Positions 35,132-44,602 of a stretch of 64,000 bases of DNA are shown here, piece after piece. The stretch is from an uncultured Collinsella sp. (GTDB taxonomy: Bacteria; Actinomycetota; Coriobacteriia; Coriobacteriales; Coriobacteriaceae), in assembly GCA_902497025.1 (NCBI GenBank), contig CABVDJ010000001.1, positions 1 to 64,000 on the forward strand, read 5' to 3'. The position numbers and the translations under genes are program-made. Numbering within the stretch: position 1 is the stretch's first letter; each line of letters opens with the position of its first letter. The notes under the pieces were generated by a model that worked only from the letters and a program-made list of their open reading frames with translations, had not been told where the DNA came from and did no database searches.

Positions 35132-37948
35132 ATGGTTGTCGATAGTACGATTCGATTCAACGACAGGATGGATGGTCCAAGCGTGAGTCTCGGCAGCAAA
35201 CTATCCAACGCAAAGGTCTCCTTTGCGATCTTTAAGCGCGACATCAAGCGACTGCTTGTGAACCCCGTCGCCCTGGTGGTTACTTTGGGCGTGTGCGTTA
35301 TCCCCTCGCTGTATGCCTGGTACAACATCGTGGCAAACTGGGATCCGTATGGAAACACCCAGGGTATCAAGATTGCTATCGCCAACAACGACCAGGGCAC
35401 TCAGAACGACCTGGTGGGCGAGCTCAACGCGGGCGACCAGGTCGTCGATCAGCTCAAGGAAAACGATCAGTTGGGCTGGACCTTCGTCGACTCGGCGGCT
35501 GATGCCAAAGAGGGCGTCGAGAGCGGGGAGTACTATGCGGCCATCGTAATCCCTAAGAACTTCTCGGATAACCTGGTCTCGATGCTCGACGGCAACTACC
35601 ATCAGCCCAAGCTTACGTACTACGTCAATGAGAAGAAGAGTGCTATTGCGCCCAAGGTTACCGACACCGGTGCAAGCACCATCGAGGAGCAGATCAACTC
35701 GGAATTTGTCTCCACAGTGGGCGAGACCGTTGCCAGCATCGCCAAGGATGCCGGGGTCGATTTAAAGGACAAGGCAACCCAGACTCAGAATTCGTTGGCT
35801 GGTTCGGTATCAGAGGCATCCGGTACCTTGGGTGAGGTGCGCGATTCGATTGGCGACATGAATGCCGCCATCGATAAGACGAGTGGCGCTATCGCCTCGG
35901 CTGATGCCGCGTTGGCGGGCCTGCAGGGTCAGACGCCCTCTCTAACGCAGGCAATCGCTCAGGGCAATGACCTGCTGGGCGAGGCGCGCGCTACGGCGGG
36001 CAACTCTGTCGCCTCGCTCTCCAAGGCACTCTCGGAAGGCAGCCTTGCGCTCACCAAGACGTCAGCCTCCGCGAACGCTGCGATTGGCAAGCTGACGGGC
36101 GCGGTCACATCTACGACCACCCGCATCGACAACTCGCTTGAGTCTCTCCAAGCGACGATCGACCACAATAAGGCCGTTATCGGGCACTTGGAAATTCTCG
36201 TTAATGACACGTCGACAGGTTCCAAGGAAATTGACGCGCGCATTGTATCGACCATCGATTTGCTCCGCGAGCAGAATGAAAAGCTTCAGAGCATCAAGGA
36301 CGGTCTGTCTGCGCAGTCGAGCGCCATGGCGAATGACGCCGCGGCTGTCTCGGGCGCCAGCGACGCTATCAATAACGCAATCCAGACCGGTGCGACCAAC
36401 CTTGGCCAGGCCCAGACGGACCTGGGTCAAAACGCGCTGCCGAAGGCCTCGAGCGCGCTTGATTCATTTGCCGCCGTCTCGGGTGATCTGACGGGAATCG
36501 TGTCTGGCCTCACGCCTACTATTGCAAGTGCGCGCGGTACGCTTTCGCAGCTTAACGCTACGCTCGGCCAGGCCAAGACCACGCTGTCCCAGACCGATTC
36601 CTCGCTTGCCAAGGTCCAGGACAAGCTTGCGACCGCAGCCAATGACATCGCGGCGCTGCAGACCTCTGAGTCTATGGGCGAGCTGGCCGACCTTATGGGC
36701 GTCGATGTCAATGACGTGGCAGATTTCATGGCCTCTCCGGTCGAGCTGACGTCCAAGTCGATCTATCCGGTCAAGAGCTTTGGCTCGGGCATCGCTCCCT
36801 TCTACACCAATCTGGCGCTTTGGGTGGGCGGTTACGTACTCATCGCCATCTACAAGCTCGAGGTCGATCGCGAGGGCATTGGCAGCTTTACGGCGCGCCA
36901 GGGCTACTTCGGCCGTTGGATGCTCCTGGTGATCCTGGGCGCGCTCCAGGCCACCATCGTTACGGTAGGCGATCTGGTGATTGGCGTGCAGTGCATCAAC
37001 CCGCTGCTGTTCGTGCTGGGCGGCATCGCCATCTCGTTCACCTACGTCAATATCATCTATGCGCTGTCCACTACGTTTAAGCACATCGGCAAGGCAATCG
37101 GCGTCATTCTGGTTATCGTGCAGATTCCGGGTTCATCGGGCATGTACCCCATCGAGATGATGCCCGGCTTCTTCCAGTGGCTGCACCCGCTGCTGCCCTT
37201 TACCTACGGCATCAATCTGCTGCGCGAGACGGTCGGCGGCATGTACTCGTTTAACTACCTGTTTAACCTGTGCATCCTGGGCGTGTTTCTGATCGTGGCG
37301 CTCTTTATCGGGTTGCAGCTTCGTCCGCTGCTGCTCAACCTTAACCTGCTCTTTGATAAGCAGCTTTCCACGACGGGTCTTATGATTTGCGAATCTAACG
37401 ACTTGCCGCGCCAGCGCTATTCGCTGCGCACCGCAATGCGCGTCATACTCGATTCTGATTCGTACCGTCGCGAGCTGCTCGACCATGCGGTGACTTTTGA
37501 GCACCGTTATCCGTACTACATCAAGGGCGGCTTTGCTGCCGTGGTGGGCGTTCAGGTGTTGCTCTTTGTGCTTTCGACGGTCCTTGACATCGACAACAAC
37601 GGCAAGATCATCCTGCTGGTCATCTGGATTATCTCGGTCATCGCCATTTGCGGCTGGCTTATCAATATCGAGTACATCCGATCGAGCCTCAACACCCAGA
37701 TGCGTATCTCGGCGCTTTCGGACGAGGACCTGCGCCGCGAGATGCGCGAGCACACAGCGGCGATCCCTGCCGCCCGTCGTATGTTTGGCCTGAATGCCAG
37801 CGAGCGAGGCTCTAAATTCAAGGATCAGGCTGCCGACCAGTCCATTCGCAACAATATGCACCATGTGCCCGCGAACGGTGACGACACATTTGTGATGAAT
37901 GAGGATGGCGCCCCGCTTGGCAAGCACTCAAAAGGAGGTGAGGCATAA
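35132..37948 (+). CDS. YhgE/Pip-domain membrane protein, 938 residues
   Basis: N-terminal helix (NPVALVVTLGVCVIPSLYAWYN) followed by the family motif WDPYGNTQGIKIAIANND, a long extracytoplasmic region rich in Ala/Ser heptads (coiled coil, about residues 200-520), then an ABC-2-like five-helix domain (residues about 560-750). Unlike the next gene it has a further C-terminal part with two more helices (FAAVVGVQVLLFVLSTVL, IILLVIWIISVIAICGWL) and a charged tail. The start is uncertain: ATG at 35168 and GTG at 35183 are alternatives without the weak upstream context. Family roles include phage receptor and envelope export; function here unknown. Confidence 0.88.
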   Translation: MVVDSTIRFNDRMDGPSVSLGSKLSNAKVSFAIFKRDIKRLLVNPVALVVTLGVCVIPSLYAWYNIVANWDPYGNTQGIKIAIANNDQGTQNDLVGELNAGDQVVDQLKENDQLGWTFVDSAADAKEGVESGEYYAAIVIPKNFSDNLVSMLDGNYHQPKLTYYVNEKKSAIAPKVTDTGASTIEEQINSEFVSTVGETVASIAKDAGVDLKDKATQTQNSLAGSVSEASGTLGEVRDSIGDMNAAIDKTSGAIASADAALAGLQGQTPSLTQAIAQGNDLLGEARATAGNSVASLSKALSEGSLALTKTSASANAAIGKLTGAVTSTTTRIDNSLESLQATIDHNKAVIGHLEILVNDTSTGSKEIDARIVSTIDLLREQNEKLQSIKDGLSAQSSAMANDAAAVSGASDAINNAIQTGATNLGQAQTDLGQNALPKASSALDSFAAVSGDLTGIVSGLTPTIASARGTLSQLNATLGQAKTTLSQTDSSLAKVQDKLATAANDIAALQTSESMGELADLMGVDVNDVADFMASPVELTSKSIYPVKSFGSGIAPFYTNLALWVGGYVLIAIYKLEVDREGIGSFTARQGYFGRWMLLVILGALQATIVTVGDLVIGVQCINPLLFVLGGIAISFTYVNIIYALSTTFKHIGKAIGVILVIVQIPGSSGMYPIEMMPGFFQWLHPLLPFTYGINLLRETVGGMYSFNYLFNLCILGVFLIVALFIGLQLRPLLLNLNLLFDKQLSTTGLMICESNDLPRQRYSLRTAMRVILDSDSYRRELLDHAVTFEHRYPYYIKGGFAAVVGVQVLLFVLSTVLDIDNNGKIILLVIWIISVIAICGWLINIEYIRSSLNTQMRISALSDEDLRREMREHTAAIPAARRMFGLNASERGSKFKDQAADQSIRNNMHHVPANGDDTFVMNEDGAPLGKHSKGGEA

Positions 37949-40138
37949 ATGAAGAACATCCTGCATCTGTTTAAGCGCGACGTCCAAAACGTGTCTCGCT
38001 CCGTGATCGGCATGGTTGTCGTGATGGGCCTCATTATCGTGCCGTGCCTCTACGCATGGTTTAACATCGCCGGCAGCTGGGACCCGTACGGCAATACCGG
38101 AAACCTTAAGATCGCCGTGGTCAATACCGACGAGGGTTACGAGAGCGACCTGATTCCCGTCGAGGTCAACGTGGGCGAAAACGTTACCGCCGCTCTGCGT
38201 GGTAACGAGAACTTTGACTGGGTTGTGCTCAACAATCGCGATAAGGCTATCGATGGTGTTAAGTCGGGCGCTTACTATGCGGCCGTCGTAATCCCCAAGA
38301 GCTTTAGCTCCGACATGATGACGCTCTTCTCGACCGACGTGAAACACGCCGATATCGAGTTCTATGAGAACCAGAAGGCCAACGCCATCGCCCAGATCGT
38401 GACCGAAAAGGGCTCGAGTGCCGTTCAGAACCAGGTCAATGAGACCTTTACCAAGACCATCACGACCATCGGTCTTAAGACGGTTTCCAGCCTGCTCGAT
38501 TACATGAGCACCGACCAAGTGAGCAACTTTATCGCCAACCTGTCCTCGACGCTTGGCGATTCGATTGGGGATCTGCAAGACGTTCAGGCTAATGCTTCGT
38601 CGCTGGCGGGCATTTTGAGCTCTACGTCCGATTCGTTGACGTCGGCGAGCGGTATGCTCCAGCAGACGGGTACGGTCGATGAGTCGACCAAGCAGTTGAT
38701 GGAGCATACCAAGAGCGGCATGAGCGATTCCAAAGAAGCGCTGAAGGCCGCCAACGACGCCATCAACGCCGCGATTGACGGAAGCGCGGGCTCGTTCGAC
38801 AACGTGTCCGCCGAGCTTGCGAAGGCATTCGATGCCGCGAATCAGCATGTCGACCTTACGGTGTCTCAGCTCAACGATGCCGCGGCGGCGCTCAATACAC
38901 GTGCCGACGATATCGACGCCACGGCCGACCAGCTCCGCGGCTTTGCCGAGCAGGTCAGTGACGAAAAGCTCCAGGAGAGCCTTAAATCTGTGGCAACATC
39001 GCTGGGCAGGATCGCGGTGGAGTATCGCAACAACGCCAAGGACCTGACGGCAACTGCTAAGTCCCTTTCTGACAGCATGGCAGAGGTCAACAGCACGCGT
39101 GCCGAGGTCGATCAGGCCATCGCCGATGCCAAGGCGGGCATTTCGGGCGCCAAGTCCGACTACGATTCCACGTTCTCGGTTAAGGCCAAGGAGCTCAAGA
39201 AGACGGTTTCGGGCATCCTGGACTCGCTCGATGGCATCTCGGGCGATCTGGATAGCGTCGTAGACGGCCTGACCGACGCATCCGGTTCGCTGGCAAAGGG
39301 CCTCTCCAAGGCTGCAAAGCTGGTCAACAAGGCTTCCGATCAGCTGGGCGAGGCGTCCGATAAGATCAGCGCCTTTAAGGACGAGCTCGATGGCGCCCTG
39401 ATGTCGGACGACCTTGCCACGATCAAGACGATGATTGGCAACGACCCCGAGGGCCTTGCCGTGTCGCTTTCCGGTCCCGTCGCACTCGACCGCAAGCCGG
39501 TCTATCCGATCCGCAACTACGGTTCAGCCATGGCGCCGTTCTACACGATTCTGTCGCTCTGGGTCGGCTCGATTGTACTGGCGGCCATGATGAAGGTCTC
39601 GGTTGACGATGAGCTTATCAACGAGCTCATCCCCGTGCGCCTGCACGAGATCTACCTGGGTCGCTACCTGTTCTTTGGCGGTTTGGCCCTGCTGCAGGCA
39701 ACGCTCGTGTGCGCGGGCGACATCCTGTTCTTTGGCATTCAGTGCGACAACCCGCTGCAGTTTGTGCTGGCGGGCTGGGTCGCGAGTCTCGTGTTCTCCA
39801 ATATCGTCTACACGCTTACGGTTTCGTTTGGCGATATCGGCAAGGCGCTCGCTGTCGTGCTGTTGGTCATGCAGGTCGGCGGTTCGGGCGGCACGTTCCC
39901 CATCGAGATGACCGGCCCCGTGTTCCAGGCGATCTATCCGTTCCTGCCGTTTACTCACGGCATCAACGCCATGCACGCCGCTATGGCCGGTGCCTACCAT
40001 ATGGAGTATTGGATTGAGCTAGGCATTCTGGCGAGCTATCTGATTCCGTCGCTGGCACTGGGCGTCGTCTTCCGCCGCCCGGTCATCAAAGCCAACGACT
40101 GGATCATCGAAAAGCTGGAGAGTACAAAACTTATTTAG
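37949..40138 (+). CDS. YhgE/Pip-domain membrane protein, 729 residues
   Basis: Same architecture as the preceding gene without its C-terminal extension: N-terminal helix (VVVMGLIIVPCLYAWFNIAG), WDPYGNTGNLKIAVVNTDEG, coiled-coil region and a C-terminal five-helix domain (PFYTILSLWVGSIVLAAMM to LGVVFRRP). Strong AAAAGGAGGTGAG at 37930-37942; its ATG immediately follows the upstream TAA, so the pair is co-translated and may form a heteromer. Its TAG overlaps the first base of the downstream palindrome. Confidence 0.9.
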   Translation: MKNILHLFKRDVQNVSRSVIGMVVVMGLIIVPCLYAWFNIAGSWDPYGNTGNLKIAVVNTDEGYESDLIPVEVNVGENVTAALRGNENFDWVVLNNRDKAIDGVKSGAYYAAVVIPKSFSSDMMTLFSTDVKHADIEFYENQKANAIAQIVTEKGSSAVQNQVNETFTKTITTIGLKTVSSLLDYMSTDQVSNFIANLSSTLGDSIGDLQDVQANASSLAGILSSTSDSLTSASGMLQQTGTVDESTKQLMEHTKSGMSDSKEALKAANDAINAAIDGSAGSFDNVSAELAKAFDAANQHVDLTVSQLNDAAAALNTRADDIDATADQLRGFAEQVSDEKLQESLKSVATSLGRIAVEYRNNAKDLTATAKSLSDSMAEVNSTRAEVDQAIADAKAGISGAKSDYDSTFSVKAKELKKTVSGILDSLDGISGDLDSVVDGLTDASGSLAKGLSKAAKLVNKASDQLGEASDKISAFKDELDGALMSDDLATIKTMIGNDPEGLAVSLSGPVALDRKPVYPIRNYGSAMAPFYTILSLWVGSIVLAAMMKVSVDDELINELIPVRLHEIYLGRYLFFGGLALLQATLVCAGDILFFGIQCDNPLQFVLAGWVASLVFSNIVYTLTVSFGDIGKALAVVLLVMQVGGSGGTFPIEMTGPVFQAIYPFLPFTHGINAMHAAMAGAYHMEYWIELGILASYLIPSLALGVVFRRPVIKANDWIIEKLESTKLI

Positions 40139-40276
40139 TTACGCGGTTTTACCAAACCGCGTAACTGCTCGACGCTGCAAACGACCCCAAGCGGCAATCT
40201 GACGTTCAATTTCAAGGGCGCGACCAGAAGGTCAGCGCCCTTTCATTTCACGTCACCTTGCTCGCTTAGGGTCGTT
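40138..40276. repeat. Inverted-repeat block downstream of the YhgE pair (family II)
   Basis: Begins with the same 28-base palindrome as 34699-34726, then the shared GCTCGACGCTGC. Next, a nested element: outer arms AACGACCCCAAGCG (40180-40193) and CGCTTAGGGTCGTT (40263-40276, one mismatch), inner arms AAGGGCGC (40214-40221) and GCGCCCTT (40235-40242) around GACCAGAAGGTC. Arms differ from the htpG copy; the core and flanks match. The region to 40471 then holds only the EamA gene leader. Confidence 0.8.
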
Positions 40277-40471
40277 TTCGCTGACATTGCCGGAGCATCG
40301 AGGTTTTTCTGTTCGATACTTTAGCGGGCTGGATTGCGATGCCGTGTTGGTTGTTGCTACAGTAGCGGGGCGTGCCGGGGGTCCGGTGCGCCCTGTTTTT
40401 ATTTGACCATGAGGCGGCACGCAGCCATACGCGTGCGGACACCACGCCCAGATTGAGTGCGAGGATGTTCC

Positions 40472-41455
40472 ATGGCCCAATACGCTGCCAACGAAATCGA
40501 AAACATGCCCGATAGCCCTGTAGCCCGTGAGGATTTGGGCGCGGGCGGTATTCCCCGGGGCGCCGGCGCTCGCTCGCCGCTGTTCTGGAAAGTTCTGCTA
40601 TTTTCGGTGGCGGTCATCTGGGGCTACTCCTTTACCACTATGAAGGGCGCGCTTGACACCATTCCGGTGTTCGAGCTGGTTTACGTTCGCTTTCTCCCGG
40701 CATCACTGGTTATGTTTGCCATTTTCCATAAACGCATCATCGCTCATTTCAATGCCCGCAACCTGATCGTCGGGCTGGGCATGGGTGCGCTCATGTGGGG
40801 AGCATACGGTTTGCAGACGATCGGCCTGGCGCAGACCACGGCAGGCAAAAGCGCGTTTTTGACGGGCACGTACTGCATCTTGGTTCCGTTTGCGAGCTAT
40901 GTCCTAAGCGGCGAAAAGCTTACCCGTTACAACTTGGGCGCCGCGTTGCTGTGCCTGGCGGGCATTGGCTTGGTGGCGCTCGATAGCGTCGAGTTCAATG
41001 CCGGCGATGCTATTACCTTGGGCGGTGCGATCTTCTTTGCCATCCAGATGGCGGTGACGGCCAAATACGGTCGCAAGATGGACATCAACGTCATCACGTT
41101 TTGGATGTTTGTGGGCAATGGCGTCTTGAGCTTGGCAACGTCGCTGCTATTCGAGACCCAAGCGCCCGCGTCCGTGTGGACGCCGAGCTTTATCGGCGTG
41201 ATGGCCTTCCTCTCGGTGGGCTGCACGTGCGTGGCGCTGCTCATCCAAAACGTCGGCTTGGCGCACGTCCCGGCCTCGACGGGCTCACTGCTTCTTTCGA
41301 TGGAGTCGCCTTCGGGTGTGCTGTTCTCGGTGCTGCTGATGGGGGAGGCGCTCACCTCGCGTCTGCTTGCCGGCTTTGCGCTCATCTTCCTGTCGATTAT
41401 CTTGAGCGAGACGCATTTCGATTTCTTGCGCCGAAAATCTCGCCCGCAATTGTAA
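40472..41455 (+). CDS. EamA-family (DMT) transporter
   Basis: Ten predicted membrane helices in two EamA repeats (first: WGYSFTTMKGALDTIPVFEL; second: AIFFAIQMAVTAKYGRKMD). 327 residues from ATG 40472, preceded by GAGGA; a GTG five codons upstream is possible. The N terminus carries a charged, non-membrane segment of about 40 residues. Such carriers export metabolites or amino acids; the substrate cannot be told. Confidence 0.88.
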   Translation: MAQYAANEIENMPDSPVAREDLGAGGIPRGAGARSPLFWKVLLFSVAVIWGYSFTTMKGALDTIPVFELVYVRFLPASLVMFAIFHKRIIAHFNARNLIVGLGMGALMWGAYGLQTIGLAQTTAGKSAFLTGTYCILVPFASYVLSGEKLTRYNLGAALLCLAGIGLVALDSVEFNAGDAITLGGAIFFAIQMAVTAKYGRKMDINVITFWMFVGNGVLSLATSLLFETQAPASVWTPSFIGVMAFLSVGCTCVALLIQNVGLAHVPASTGSLLLSMESPSGVLFSVLLMGEALTSRLLAGFALIFLSIILSETHFDFLRRKSRPQL

Positions 41456-41467
41456 ACAACTTGTTGC

Positions 41468-41492
41468 GCCGCCCTCCCAGGGCGGCATTTTT
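41468..41492 (+). terminator. Terminator after the EamA gene
   Basis: Stem GCCGCCC/GGGCGGC, five-base loop, six Ts. Confidence 0.88.
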
Positions 41493-41571
41493 TACGTCAT
41501 GCCTTTACAGTTGTGCCTTGCACTTTACGCTATCAAAGTGCGTGCTGCAAAAACGTTACTGGAGGGCATCT

Positions 41572-42870
41572 ATGGCACCAGCTCTGTCCAATTTTCAACC
41601 GCAACCAGCGCCTCAGGCTACCACAGCGGCGCAGACCGCTATCGGTGACGGTCTTGTCGCAGAAGCTCAGGCTTTTGCAGACGAGCTCGCTGCGTGGCGA
41701 CACGATCTACACCAGATGCCCGAGCTCGGTAACAATCTTCCGCAGACGTCTGCCTATATCCAGGCACGTCTGGACGAGATGGACATCCCCCATACCACGC
41801 TCGTCGACGGTTCCTGCGTCGTTGGCCTGATCGGTGCCGGTGCGGCCGCGGCCGCTCAGGGCAATGGCACGTGCAAGGACGAGCAGGCCGGAACGGTCGT
41901 CATGCTCCGAGGCGACATGGACGCCCTGCCCGTTGCCGAGGAATCCGGCGAGCCCTTTGCATCCACCAACGGCTGCATGCACGCTTGCGGTCACGATATG
42001 CACGCGACGGCGCTGCTTGGTGCGGCTCGCCTGCTCAAGGCCCGCGAGGCCGAGCTCGTCGACGCCAATGCCACCGTCAAACTGCTGTTCCAGCCGGGCG
42101 AGGAGACCTTTGAGGGGGCACGCGCTGCCATCGCCGACGGTCTGCTGCAGAACCCGCGTCCTCAGGCGGCTTTTGCCATGCATGTTAACAGCCAATCGCC
42201 GCTTGGCCTGGTGCTCTATGGGAGCCCGGCGCTCTCGGGCGTGTGCGGTTTCCGCATCACGCTCCAGGGCAAGGGCGGCCATGGCTCGAGCCCCGAGATC
42301 TGCATCGACCCCATCGCGGCCGGCGTCCATGTGCACCTGGCGCTCCAGGAGCTTATCGCCCGCGAGGTGCCGGCGGCCAAGGAAGTCGCACTTACCGTTG
42401 GTAAGTTTGCTGGCGGCTTGGCGGCCAACGTCATCCCCGACACCTGCGTGCTCGAGGGAACGCTGCGCGGCTTCGATGTTGAGCTCATGGAGCACCTCAA
42501 GACCCGCATCGCGGAGGTCGTTAACGGCGTTGCCACAACATATCGTACGCCGGCGACCATCGAGACGCTTTCGGACGTTCCGCCGCTTGTGCTCGACAGC
42601 GATATGACTCAGGCGTCGCTTGGCTATGTGGGCGCAGTGCTGCCCAAGGCGGCTTTCTTGCCGCTTTTCCATGCCATGGCGAGTGAGGACTTCGCGCTTA
42701 TCTCGAGCGAGATTCCGAGTGCGTACTTTACCGTGGGCGCGGCCGTAACCGACACGGACGAACACTTTGCCCAGCACCATCCCAAGGCACGTTTTAACGA
42801 TGCCGAGCTGCCGCTCGGTGCTGCGGCCTATACCGCCGTCGCTTTGGGCTATATCGCCGACCACCGGTAG
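41572..42870 (+). CDS. M20-family amidohydrolase (peptidase M20D)
   Basis: Metal-dependent amidohydrolase related to hippurate hydrolase and N-acyl-amino-acid deacylases. Metal ligands: HACGHDMHATALLG, PGEETFEGARAAI, MHVNSQSPLG and HAMASEDFAL near the C terminus. The inserted lid/dimer domain (GKGGHGSSPEICIDP) is present. 432 residues; the ATG follows GGAGGGCATCT. An N-terminal Gln/Ala-rich stretch of about 30 residues precedes the domain. Substrate is not predictable from sequence. Confidence 0.92.
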   Translation: MAPALSNFQPQPAPQATTAAQTAIGDGLVAEAQAFADELAAWRHDLHQMPELGNNLPQTSAYIQARLDEMDIPHTTLVDGSCVVGLIGAGAAAAAQGNGTCKDEQAGTVVMLRGDMDALPVAEESGEPFASTNGCMHACGHDMHATALLGAARLLKAREAELVDANATVKLLFQPGEETFEGARAAIADGLLQNPRPQAAFAMHVNSQSPLGLVLYGSPALSGVCGFRITLQGKGGHGSSPEICIDPIAAGVHVHLALQELIAREVPAAKEVALTVGKFAGGLAANVIPDTCVLEGTLRGFDVELMEHLKTRIAEVVNGVATTYRTPATIETLSDVPPLVLDSDMTQASLGYVGAVLPKAAFLPLFHAMASEDFALISSEIPSAYFTVGAAVTDTDEHFAQHHPKARFNDAELPLGAAAYTAVALGYIADHR

Positions 42871-42896
42871 CATCCAACCTTGCCTTTCAAGCCTGC

Positions 42897-42925
42897 GGGC
42901 ATGGCCATAAGGCCTATGCCCTTGT
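42897..42925 (+). terminator. Terminator-like stem after the M20 gene
   Basis: GGGCATGGCC/GGCCTATGCCC with ATAA loop and a short T tract; flanked by TTGCCTTTCAA and CTTTCAAGGCAA, a looser outer repeat. Confidence 0.6.
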
Positions 42926-42993
42926 CTTTCAAGGCAATCTTGGGCACTACCGGCGCCCGGCGCCGGCTATTCGTTTGTTAAATAAGGAGCAGT

Positions 42994-44298
42994 ATGCCCC
43001 AGCAGCGTAAGTTCTTCCCCGGCTGGCTCGTGGTGGCCTCCGGCTTCGTGATCATGGCCACGTGCTACACGATTTTCGTCAACTGCATGAGCCTGTTCCA
43101 GCCGCTCATCGTCAGCGACTTGGGAATATCTCTTGCGCAGTACAACATCTCCAATGCGATCTCTACCGTGGTGAGCGTTATCGGATCGCTTGTCATTGGC
43201 CATGTTGCCGATAAAGTAAGCGGTCGCGTTTTGGGCTCCCTAACCGTTATCGCTACCTCTGCCGTTCTTGCCAGCATGAGCTTTGTGGGTGAGCTTTGGC
43301 AGGTCTATGTGCTCTTTGCTGTTTCGGGCTGCTTTGCTGTGGCCTCGACCCGTCTGCTCATTAGCCTGGTGACCGCCAACTGGTTTACCGCCAAACGCGG
43401 CCTTGCCATTTCCATCGCACTTTCGGGCTCGGGCTTTGGCGGTGCTATTCTGTCTCCCATCGTGAGCTCGCTTATCGTGAGTGTGGGCTGGCGCTCTGCG
43501 TTCCTGGTACTCGCTGCCGTCTGCATGGTGGCGGCACTGCCCATCACGGCCTATTCCTTCCGCACCAAGCCTTCCGAGATCGGCCTTAAGCCGCTCGGCG
43601 AGAACCCGGGCGATCCGTCCGTCTCGACGGCTGGCGACAAGGACGAGCACACGGCGCCCGAGGTTAGCGTCGGCTGGTCTCGTATCAAGAAGAGCCCGGC
43701 GTTTTGGCTGCTTGTCGTCGCCTTCCTCTTTATGGGTCTCGTTAACGGCGCCATCTTGCCCAACCAAGTCACCAACATGACGAGCGTTACCGTCAACGGC
43801 GCCAAGATCGTCACGGGCGGCCACGATCCCATGTGGGCGGGCACTGTGCTTTCGGCCTATATGGTCACCGTCGTTGTCGCCAAAATTTCGCTCGGCGCCA
43901 TCTACGATCGCTTTGGGCTGCGCTTTGGCAACGTGCTGGGATCCGTTGCGTGCGTTATCGCTTGCGTTGCTCTGTGCTTCCCCGCGACCGATCTTGGTCC
44001 CATCGTGGCTGCCGTGAGCTTTGGTGTCGGAACGTGCATGGGCACCATCACGCCTACCATTGCCGCGTCCAAGCAATTTGGCATGGCCGACCTGGGTAAG
44101 GTCACGGGCACCATTACCTCGCTCGAGATGGTCGGCGGCACCGTGGGTGCCATTGTCTCGGGCGTGCTGTTCGATGCCACGGGCTCCTTTGCGAGCACTT
44201 GGATTGTGTGCCTGGCGTGCTCCGTGGTCATGCTCGTGTTCCTGCTGGCATCCGAGCCCATCGCCGCCAAGCTGCGCGCGAGCGTGGCGGGGGAGTAG
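42994..44298 (+). CDS. MFS transporter (OFA-like)
   Basis: Twelve-helix major facilitator of 434 residues. The first half has WLVVASGFVIMATCYTIFVN and the loop GHVADKVSGRVLGS; the central linker is hydrophilic (residues about 200-225), and the second half has AYMVTVVVAKISLGAIYDRFGLR. It resembles oxalate/formate-antiporter-type carriers, which move small carboxylates. TAAGGAGC precedes the ATG. Located after the M20 hydrolase, but with a terminator between. Confidence 0.87.
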   Translation: MPQQRKFFPGWLVVASGFVIMATCYTIFVNCMSLFQPLIVSDLGISLAQYNISNAISTVVSVIGSLVIGHVADKVSGRVLGSLTVIATSAVLASMSFVGELWQVYVLFAVSGCFAVASTRLLISLVTANWFTAKRGLAISIALSGSGFGGAILSPIVSSLIVSVGWRSAFLVLAAVCMVAALPITAYSFRTKPSEIGLKPLGENPGDPSVSTAGDKDEHTAPEVSVGWSRIKKSPAFWLLVVAFLFMGLVNGAILPNQVTNMTSVTVNGAKIVTGGHDPMWAGTVLSAYMVTVVVAKISLGAIYDRFGLRFGNVLGSVACVIACVALCFPATDLGPIVAAVSFGVGTCMGTITPTIAASKQFGMADLGKVTGTITSLEMVGGTVGAIVSGVLFDATGSFASTWIVCLACSVVMLVFLLASEPIAAKLRASVAGE

Positions 44299-44334
44299 AC
44301 GTCCGTCGCTCTTTTCTGTTCGCCCCGTTCTATC

Positions 44335-44543
44335 CGTGGCCGCCTTGGAAGCCGAATGGATGCTCGTACCATCATTCGGTTTCCAAGGCGGCCACGGGCC
44401 TACGAAATGATCCGTTTTCCTCCGTCCCCAAGGGGTCGCGTGATCCGAAGGGGACGGAGGAAAACGGATCGCAAACAGCGGCGGCGCATCTGGCCGAACG
44501 AGTCCCCATACCCTCGTTCGGTCAGACGCGCCGCCGCTGTTTG
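44335..44543. repeat. Three consecutive inverted repeats between the MFS gene and hisS
   Basis: A: 23-bp arms at 44335-44357 and 44374-44396, one mismatch. B: perfect 21-bp arms 44409-44429 and 44450-44470. C: perfect 16-bp arms 44472-44487 and 44528-44543 enclosing 13-bp arms 44490-44502 and 44513-44525 (one mismatch). Together they fill most of the 304-base gap. TATAAT at 44555-44560 directly follows and is a likely -10 for hisS. Confidence 0.85.
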
Positions 44544-44554
44544 TGTTTGTGCCG

Positions 44555-44560
44555 TATAAT
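44555..44560 (+). promoter_or_regulatory. -10 element of hisS
   Basis: TATAAT, 43 bases before the ATG; no good -35 is visible because the upstream bases belong to palindrome C. Confidence 0.5.
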
Positions 44561-44602
44561 GACCACTACCTATGACGCGATACAAAAGAAAGGTGTTTGC
44601 CC

